A stretch of DNA of 12,192 bases from Spirochaeta sp. (GTDB taxonomy: Bacteria > Spirochaetota > Spirochaetia > DSM-2461). The position numbers and the translations under genes were made by a program. The stretch spans positions 1-12,192 of the forward strand of contig JAUVIY010000047.1 in the NCBI GenBank assembly GCA_030592625.1, given 5' to 3'. The notes below the pieces were generated by a model that was not told the origin of the DNA, made no database searches, and worked only from the letters and a program-made list of their open reading frames with translations. Below, in pieces: positions 7,669 through 12,192 of the stretch; positions within the stretch are counted from its first letter, which is position 1, and every line of letters starts with the position of its first letter.

Positions 7669-8757
7669 TTACTTAACAAGGTTACCTTGTTCTGCAGAAA
7701 CGACGATGGATCCGCTTTTCACCAGGTTGAAGACGTCAGCGACCTTGTTCTCGACAGATGAATCGAGGTTGGGGTTCCCGGGAGGGATGCCGACACCTGC
7801 ATTGGTGCTGTCCATAGTGAGAATCTGACCACCGGGAAAATTCCCTTCAATTTCGGCCTGGATCATATCGTATGCAGCGACATCGATGTATTTCATCGCG
7901 GAAGTCAGAATGATGGATTTGTCGCCTTCGTAAATACCATGTGCATACTGATCAACATCGACGCCGACGATCCAAACGTCTTCATTCTTCTTGGCACGAG
8001 CCTTGGCTTCATTGATTGCACCGAGTCCAACGCCTCCCGCGGCGCAGAATATAACATCAACACCCTTGTCGAACATGCCGGCGCCGAGCTGCTGTCCGGC
8101 GGCCACTTCACTAAAGGTGCCCTGGTAAATAATATTCTCTGCCTTGATTAACACATTGGTATCGAGATTATCGTTGGCGTAAGCCAGACCCTGCTGAAAG
8201 CCCCAGTTAAACTTCTGGACCGGAGGAATCTCCATACCACCGATGAATCCGGCTTCGCCTTCACCCAGCTGGAGGGCGGTGGCCACGCCGGCGAGGAACC
8301 CGGACTCATGCTCGGCAAAGAAAATAGAAACGGTGTTATCACCGACAACCGCGTTCCAGTCCCCGGGATGAGGTATGCCGTCAATAAGGACGAACCTGGC
8401 ATCGGGGTATTTAGTCTGAGCGGCAAAGATGGCGGTTTCGAACTTGAAACCGGGTGTAACGATGAATTTGTATCCGGCGTCGTACAGGTTGCCGATTTCC
8501 TTGACATAGTCGGCTTCCGTTGTGCCCGTGGGCTTGAGATACTTTTCTGAAACAGTGCCTTCCGCTGAAGCCCTGAGTATACCTTCCCATGTTCCCTGAT
8601 TGAAGGATTTATCATCAATGGTACCGGCATCGGTTACCATACCGACTTTCAATTTTTCCACTGTCACTTCCGGGGCTTCGGCAGCCTTTTTCTTACAGGA
8701 CACAAGTCCACCGAAAACGAGGGCGAGAGCAAATAGCACAATTAAAGCTTTCTTCAT
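7669..8757 (-). CDS. pnrA: BMP-family nucleoside-binding lipoprotein, PnrA-type receptor
   Basis: Periplasmic-face, membrane-anchored substrate receptor of the nucleoside ABC importer, 362 residues. The family includes Treponema pallidum PnrA/TmpC, which binds purine nucleosides, and Borrelia BmpA-D. The signal peptide MKKALIVLFALALVFGGLVS ends in lipobox LVSC with Cys21, then CKKKAAEAPEV as flexible tether. Family motifs: GMVTDAGTIDDKSFNQGTWE (39-58), DNTVSIFFAEHESGFLAGVA (140-159), FIGGMEIPPVQKFNWGFQQG (171-190), FCAAGGVGLGAINEAKA (237-253), WIVGVDVDQY (262-271) and LTSAMKYIDVAAYDMI (284-299). I chose the ATG at 8757 because it has AAAAAGGAG nearby and begins a proper signal peptide. Upstream in-frame extension to 8844 would spoil that. 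It follows deoB by 87 bp and is followed by a strong terminator, a common arrangement that favours excess receptor. Confidence 0.93.
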   Translation of the reverse strand: MKKALIVLFALALVFGGLVSCKKKAAEAPEVTVEKLKVGMVTDAGTIDDKSFNQGTWEGILRASAEGTVSEKYLKPTGTTEADYVKEIGNLYDAGYKFIVTPGFKFETAIFAAQTKYPDARFVLIDGIPHPGDWNAVVGDNTVSIFFAEHESGFLAGVATALQLGEGEAGFIGGMEIPPVQKFNWGFQQGLAYANDNLDTNVLIKAENIIYQGTFSEVAAGQQLGAGMFDKGVDVIFCAAGGVGLGAINEAKARAKKNEDVWIVGVDVDQYAHGIYEGDKSIILTSAMKYIDVAAYDMIQAEIEGNFPGGQILTMDSTNAGVGIPPGNPNLDSSVENKVADVFNLVKSGSIVVSAEQGNLVK

Positions 8758-8793
8758 AAAAAATCTCCTTTTTGGATTTAATCTGATCTTGAA

Positions 8794-8823
8794 ACTATAT
8801 CCGAAGGTTCCGCAGGGCCGCAA
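8794..8823 (-). promoter_or_regulatory. Weak candidate internal promoter for the receptor gene
   Basis: Minus-strand TTGCGG (8823-8818) and TATAGT (8799-8794) are spaced by 18 bp in the 87-bp deoB-receptor gap, about 37 bp before the receptor ATG. The -35 is poor, so this is only suggestive of extra receptor transcription. Confidence 0.25.
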
Positions 8824-8844
8824 CAATAACCGGCAGAAACACAA

Positions 8845-10047
8845 TTAATTAACAATTCGGAAGGGCATTCCCTCTCCTGCAGGAGCCTTTCCAAACGCAC
8901 TTTGTATTGTTACCGACAAATCGGTAAAACTCTCCCGAATGCCGACACTGCCTTTTTCAGCGGACCGCAGTCCCGAACCGACGGTTTTCACCAGAACCGG
9001 CACATGTTCTCTGGTATGATCAGTTCCCTTGAACGTCGGATCGCAACCGTGGTCCCCGGTAATCACAATAATATCTCCCTCATCCATCAGAGATTCGAGC
9101 TCCGGCAAAAACGCATCGATGCGTGCCACCGCATCATGGTACCCCTGCGGATCCCTTCGATGTCCGTAAATCATGTCGGTGTCCACAAGATTCACAAAAA
9201 TAAAGCGGTCTCCGTCGGTCTTTTCCCGAGCCAGTTCGAGAGTTCTCCTGATACAGGCTTCATTCCCGGTGTCATGATGCGAAACATCGATGCCCTGTTC
9301 GAGGAATATGGAACCGATCTTCCCGACAGCCACAGTTTCGACGCCGCCGTCCTTGAGAAAATCCAGCAGGGTTTTACCGGGAAGTTCAATAGACCAGTCA
9401 TGCCGATCACTTGTCCTTTTAAAATTTTCGGGACGGCCCTCGAATGGACGGGCAATGACTCTCCCCACATTGTATGTGTCACAGAGCTTCCTGGCCGTCT
9501 CACAGAGCTTGTAGAGCTCAGTAACAGGATAAATTTCGGTATGAGTTGCAATCTGAAATACCGAATCGGCAGATGTGTAGCAGATCGGTTTCCGGCTTTC
9601 GATATGCTCGGATCCCAGTTCACCGATTATAGTCGTCCCGGAGGCCGCCTTATTCCCCAATATGCCCGGAACGCCGGTTTCAGAAATAAAATCATTCACC
9701 AGCTCTTCAGGGAAAGAAGGGTAATCACCCGGAAATACAGGGAAGGCCTTATCCAGAACAATACCAGCCATCTCCCAATGTCCCGTGGTTGTGTCTTTTC
9801 CAGGTGATCTCCCGCGCATGGCGCCGAAAACCGCAGTTGTCTTTTCGGCCGGAGGGCAGCCGGGAATGAGCTCACCCGTCATTTCGGCTATATTTCCCAG
9901 CCCCATAGCCTGTAGATTGGGCCATTGGACGGCTCCGACGGCTTTTCCAATACCGACAGCGGTATTCGACCCGACATCACCGTAATCCGAGGCATCGGGC
10001 AAGGCTCCGATGCCGAAACTGTCGATAACCAGTAAGATTACTTTCAT
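8845..10047 (-). CDS. deoB: Phosphopentomutase (DeoB)
   Basis: Interconverts (deoxy)ribose 1-phosphate and 5-phosphate, linking nucleoside phosphorolysis to pentose metabolism. It is a cytoplasmic alkaline-phosphatase-superfamily enzyme with two divalent metals. The 400-residue length fits the family (about 390-407). By comparison with the Bacillus enzyme, the expected residues are present: Asp9 in VIDSFGIGALPDA, the phosphorylated Thr86 in GKDTTTGHWEMAG, Asp291 and His296 in NLVDTDMIYGHRRD, Asp332-His333 in TGDHGCDPT, and His344 in GTDHTREHVPV. The cap domain occupies roughly 100-215. The ATG at 10047 has AAGGA eight bases upstream, but that site overlaps a hairpin and the end of a possible 17-codon leader whose stop lies one base from the ATG. 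The gene precedes the nucleoside receptor by 87 bp without an intervening terminator. Confidence 0.97.
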   Translation of the reverse strand: MKVILLVIDSFGIGALPDASDYGDVGSNTAVGIGKAVGAVQWPNLQAMGLGNIAEMTGELIPGCPPAEKTTAVFGAMRGRSPGKDTTTGHWEMAGIVLDKAFPVFPGDYPSFPEELVNDFISETGVPGILGNKAASGTTIIGELGSEHIESRKPICYTSADSVFQIATHTEIYPVTELYKLCETARKLCDTYNVGRVIARPFEGRPENFKRTSDRHDWSIELPGKTLLDFLKDGGVETVAVGKIGSIFLEQGIDVSHHDTGNEACIRRTLELAREKTDGDRFIFVNLVDTDMIYGHRRDPQGYHDAVARIDAFLPELESLMDEGDIIVITGDHGCDPTFKGTDHTREHVPVLVKTVGSGLRSAEKGSVGIRESFTDLSVTIQSAFGKAPAGEGMPFRIVN

Positions 10048-10048
10048 G

Positions 10049-10102
10049 TCACCGATCCTTGTTGATGATGATCGGATGGCCGGTATTTATGATTTCAGAC
10101 AC
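10049..10102 (-). CDS. Possible 17-codon leader peptide upstream of deoB
   Basis: A short frame begins with GTG at 10102, preceded six bases earlier by AAGGAG (10114-10109), the best ribosome-binding site in this gap. It encodes MSEIINTGHPIIINKDR and stops with TGA at 10051-10049, leaving one base before the deoB ATG. Translation of it would run through the hairpin and Shine-Dalgarno of deoB, suggesting coupling or attenuation control. There is no homologue I recognise. The peptide is too short for codon statistics, so it could also be a chance frame with a fortuitous ribosome-binding site. Confidence 0.4.
   Translation of the reverse strand: MSEIINTGHPIIINKDR
10052..10075 (-). promoter_or_regulatory. 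Hairpin overlapping the deoB ribosome-binding site
   Basis: A perfect 6-bp inverted repeat, CCGATC (minus strand 10075-10070) and GATCGG (10057-10052), with a 12-base loop. The deoB AAGGA spans the loop end and first stem bases, so folding would partly hide it. The whole element lies inside the possible leader-peptide frame. The stem is short and its stability is uncertain. Confidence 0.4.
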
Positions 10103-10132
10103 AGTTCTCTCCTTATTTCCGTTCGTTCTTGA

Positions 10133-10162
10133 ATTGTATTCACATGAACCCATCTCTGCCAA
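10133..10162 (-). promoter_or_regulatory. Predicted sigma-70-like promoter for deoB and downstream genes
   Basis: Minus-strand TTGGCA (10162-10157) and TACAAT (10138-10133), each one base from consensus, are spaced by 18 bp. The -35 begins immediately after the kinase-like gene's stop codon. Transcription would start near 10126, leaving about 24 bases before the leader-peptide GTG and 78 before deoB. This suggests deoB and the transporter genes can be expressed independently of the two upstream genes. Confidence 0.5.
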
Positions 10163-11293
10163 TTAGCCCAGGGAAGCCGATCTCCGATTATCCTTCAGGC
10201 GGTCCGAAAGATATTCATGATCCAGCTTCAAGTCTTTCGTCAGGTTCACAAGCTGGTCCCGGCCGACCAGATTCTGCTCAACAAACAGATAGACAAGCGC
10301 TTTTTCCGCCAGGCATGGTACGAGCATTGAGTTCATACAAACCGGCTGCGGTTCGTTTCTGTCCATGTGATTGTCTTTAAGAGAGGAATGAAGTGAAGAC
10401 AGATGAGGCTCGTCCTTCAGTTTTATAAGCTCATTACGTAAAGGCGCGATATCTCCCCGTGCCGCAGCTTCACCAAGTGGTTTGAGGGTAAAATATGTAT
10501 ATTCCTTGCCGGGCAGCCAGTGATGATGATCGCAGCGGGTGCAGTAATTCGGTTCCCGGGGATCCTTTTTATCCCGGTCTCCGCCTATAACGATGAGGGG
10601 GTCGAAGTACAGTGCCGGGCACTCCCTGTCATCTACCGAATAGTACCTGTAGGTATACAGCGAATCCGTCAGGCAGTCGGAATGCTCACAATAAGCTGTG
10701 AGAGTGATAACGTCTGTTGACATCTCCAGGAGCAGTCTGGCCGTGGAGTTGAATATTTCTCTACGGAAATTAAGCACCAGGGTTGGGTAAATAAACATGA
10801 GTCCTCTCCGCTCAGACTCCCTGGCAGTGACATAAGCAAGCCTTTCATCGTAGAAGGAGGCCTCATCAATGATCCAGGTTCCATGACCCGGGTTATCCTC
10901 AATCACCTTTTCCAGATCGAAGGAATCACTGATTTTTGCAATGCCATCTCCACAGCGTTCATAGCCCCCTCTGTATGCCAGTGCATCATCGGGGTAGTCC
11001 TGGAACCTCCCGGCATCAAGCAGAGACCTGACGAAAAACACATTTCGTCTGTCTGCACCTTCGGTTGTCGTCGCAGAGGCAATAGCTCCAGACTTACGCT
11101 TTGCGATTCGGGCGTCTCTCCAGATACCGGCTGAGAATTCGGTTTTCCCTGAACCCATCGGACCGATGACAAGAATGCGACGTTCTCTGTGGGTGAAATC
11201 GAAGTGATTACGGGAGCCGTGGATGCGTATACTCGGGAAACCAAGACTTTTAAGAAAATCTCCGGCTACACCGGTGGCAGGGCCTCCATTCAT
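10163..11293 (-). CDS. Thymidine kinase-like P-loop/zinc protein with C-terminal extension
   Basis: Probable deoxynucleoside kinase of the type II (TK1-like) thymidine kinase superfamily, 376 residues against about 190-220 for usual members. The core shows Walker A GPMGSGKT (44-51), an Asp-Glu motif WIIDEASF (140-147) where Glu144 matches the catalytic base of TK1 proteins, LNFRREIF (174-181) like the family DFRGEPF, and a zinc-site pattern: LTAYCEHSDC (198-207), TYRYY (214-218) like the family FTxR lasso, IGG (236-238), then YCTRCDHHH (250-258). Cys202, Cys207, Cys251 and Cys254 are the likely zinc ligands. The last 100 or so residues are extra, mostly helical in appearance, with no family I recognise. 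The ATG overlaps the FAH-family stop as ATGA. Linkage to deoB and a nucleoside importer supports salvage. Substrate could be thymidine, deoxyuridine or something else, and activity is not assured given the Asn replacing Asp in the DFR motif. Confidence 0.82.
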   Translation of the reverse strand: MNGGPATGVAGDFLKSLGFPSIRIHGSRNHFDFTHRERRILVIGPMGSGKTEFSAGIWRDARIAKRKSGAIASATTTEGADRRNVFFVRSLLDAGRFQDYPDDALAYRGGYERCGDGIAKISDSFDLEKVIEDNPGHGTWIIDEASFYDERLAYVTARESERRGLMFIYPTLVLNFRREIFNSTARLLLEMSTDVITLTAYCEHSDCLTDSLYTYRYYSVDDRECPALYFDPLIVIGGDRDKKDPREPNYCTRCDHHHWLPGKEYTYFTLKPLGEAAARGDIAPLRNELIKLKDEPHLSSLHSSLKDNHMDRNEPQPVCMNSMLVPCLAEKALVYLFVEQNLVGRDQLVNLTKDLKLDHEYLSDRLKDNRRSASLG

Positions 11294-12021
11294 TCTTTTT
11301 CTCCATCCTCTTCGTTTATCACCTGATTGATCAGAATCCCGATTTTCTCGATTTCGACTTCAATCACATCTCCGGCCTTCAAAGGACCGACACCCGCCGG
11401 TGTTCCGGTAAAAATCAGGTCACCTTCGGACAGGCTGAACTGGCGGCTGATATAGGCGATGAGTCGGGGTATGGGGAAAATCATCATCGAGGTTCTGGAG
11501 GATTGAACCGTCTCTCCATTCAGACGTGTCCGTATGCTCAAATCTCCGGGATCGGGAAGTCCGGCAGCCGGCAGCACTACCGGTCCAACTGGGCCAAAAC
11601 CGTCAAATGATTTTCCACGGAACCATCCCGAACGGTCGGAGTTCTGGATATTCCTCTGACTCACATCAATACCGCAGGTGTAACCATATATATGTTTGAG
11701 GGCATTTTTCTCCCGGATATGCTTGCCGCCTTTACCGATTATGACCACCAGTTCGCCTTCATAATCCGTGCGGGCTTCAGATGCCCATGAATAATCGCCG
11801 ACAACGGCGGGGATGGGGATCGGTGAATCAGGGCCGATCAGAACATTCGGGGTCTTGTTGAATAGAACAGGTTCTTCGGGTTCAACACCATCCAGACCTC
11901 GAACCTTCAGAGATTCGCTTTCCGTGATATGTTCCCGGTAATTCAGCCCGACGGCGATAATTTTCGAGGGATTGATTTGATATAAAGCGCTTGATCCTAT
12001 TACGGGTAGTCTGACGGACAT
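11290..12021 (-). CDS. Fumarylacetoacetate hydrolase (FAH)-family protein
   Basis: Metal-dependent C-C bond hydrolase, decarboxylase or isomerase of the FAH/HpaG superfamily, 243 residues, the length of the catalytic domain alone. Family features: NYREH (27-31), the metal-binding glutamates in DYEGELVVIIGK (Glu88 and Glu90), Asp119 in GYTCGIDVSQRNIQ (113-126), Lys137 in WFRGKSFDGFGPVGP (133-147), and the signature GDLIFTGTPAGVGPLKAGD (200-218). The usual NDV motif reads IDV here, a mild deviation, with the metal Asp kept. Substrate is unknown; members include acylpyruvases, oxaloacetate decarboxylases and aromatic-catabolism hydrolases. The ATG at 12021 has GGAG five bases upstream. Its stop overlaps the thymidine kinase-like start, so the two are made together, an unusual pairing that does not by itself reveal the reaction. 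Confidence 0.92.
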   Translation of the reverse strand: MSVRLPVIGSSALYQINPSKIIAVGLNYREHITESESLKVRGLDGVEPEEPVLFNKTPNVLIGPDSPIPIPAVVGDYSWASEARTDYEGELVVIIGKGGKHIREKNALKHIYGYTCGIDVSQRNIQNSDRSGWFRGKSFDGFGPVGPVVLPAAGLPDPGDLSIRTRLNGETVQSSRTSMMIFPIPRLIAYISRQFSLSEGDLIFTGTPAGVGPLKAGDVIEVEIEKIGILINQVINEEDGEKE

Positions 12022-12101
12022 GTCATCTCCAGATTATGGTGTCCCGGTATTGTAGTGCATTCCGGGTATTTCATTGCAGAGTTGTATTACAAATCTTTCA
12101 T

Positions 12102-12137
12102 GAGGTTCTTACAAAATTACTATTTTACAAGAACCTC
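12102..12137. repeat. Imperfect inverted repeat upstream of the FAH-kinase unit
   Basis: Arms GAGGTTCTT (12102-12110) and AAGAACCTC (12129-12137) are perfect, followed inward by a 2x2 mismatch and a second AAAAT/ATTTT pairing around a four-base loop. Neither strand shows a U tract after it, so a canonical terminator is unlikely. It could be an operator or a 5'-leader structure. The rest of 12022-12192 is AT-rich with no gene and no convincing promoter that I can see. Confidence 0.5.
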
Positions 12138-12192
12138 GTCATGGGGTCGAATACTTAATTTATTGTAACCACTCAGCTATAAAGAACCAGGA

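Noticed and set aside
8758..8844. In-frame N-terminal extension of the receptor lipoprotein up to 8844
   Set aside because: It would put 29 polar and Cys/Arg-rich residues before a normal signal peptide, and the good Shine-Dalgarno sits before the ATG at 8757.
8902..9807. Plus-strand open frame of 301 codons opposite deoB
   Set aside because: The minus strand encodes a full-length DeoB with all expected catalytic and metal residues; the plus frame has no ribosome-binding site or family motif.
12043..12066. CCCGG...CCGGG hairpin in the FAH-gene leader
   Set aside because: Only five base pairs with a 14-base loop, no tail or overlap with the ribosome-binding site; too weak to call.
12139..12192. 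Minus-strand stretch resembling tRNA pieces (TAGCTGAGTGGTTA and TTCGACCCC)
   Set aside because: There is no room for an anticodon arm and no acceptor pairing; the similarity is confined to short D-arm and T-arm words and is probably chance.

Overview
The window reads as chromosomal DNA of moderate GC from a spirochaete-like bacterium, probably a free-living member of the Spirochaetia. The support is indirect: a purine-nucleoside receptor of the Treponema PnrA (BMP) type with its ABC operon, relaxed lipoboxes, a divergent thymidine kinase-like protein, and a membrane protein ending in a motif (GMIFPWKE) that I associate with spirochaete proteins. No mobile element, rRNA, tRNA or CRISPR array is visible. 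Genes are tightly packed, and no gene-free stretch exceeds about 170 bases.

Region 1 (1-1996): the 5' two-thirds of leuC (leucine biosynthesis) runs off the left edge on the minus strand. It is divergent, across about 100 bp, from an AraC-family regulator on the plus strand. Region 2 (2001-3919, minus): a three-gene unit of a small lipoprotein with a possible fibronectin-III-like fold, a YhhQ-type queuosine-precursor transporter, and an unrecognised polytopic membrane protein. Its promoter leaves almost no 5' leader.

Region 3 (4018-12021, minus) is the core of the window, a nucleoside uptake and salvage locus. In transcription order it holds a fumarylacetoacetate-hydrolase-family enzyme, a thymidine kinase-like P-loop/zinc protein with a C-terminal extension of about 100 residues, a possible 17-codon leader peptide, phosphopentomutase (deoB), a BMP-family nucleoside-binding lipoprotein, an ABC ATPase, and two permeases. 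The first two genes overlap by ATGA. A good sigma-70-like promoter sits just after the kinase stop and drives leader-deoB-receptor-transporter. A strong intrinsic terminator between receptor and ATPase probably lets the receptor be made in excess of the transporter.

Inferred logic: the lipoprotein captures nucleosides and NupO/P/Q-type proteins import them. The kinase-like protein may phosphorylate deoxynucleosides. DeoB converts (deoxy)ribose-1-phosphate, released by phosphorolysis, to the 5-phosphate for carbon metabolism. No nucleoside phosphorylase or deoxyribose-phosphate aldolase lies inside the window. The most novel points are the extended kinase paired with an FAH-family enzyme, and the leader peptide plus hairpin in front of deoB.
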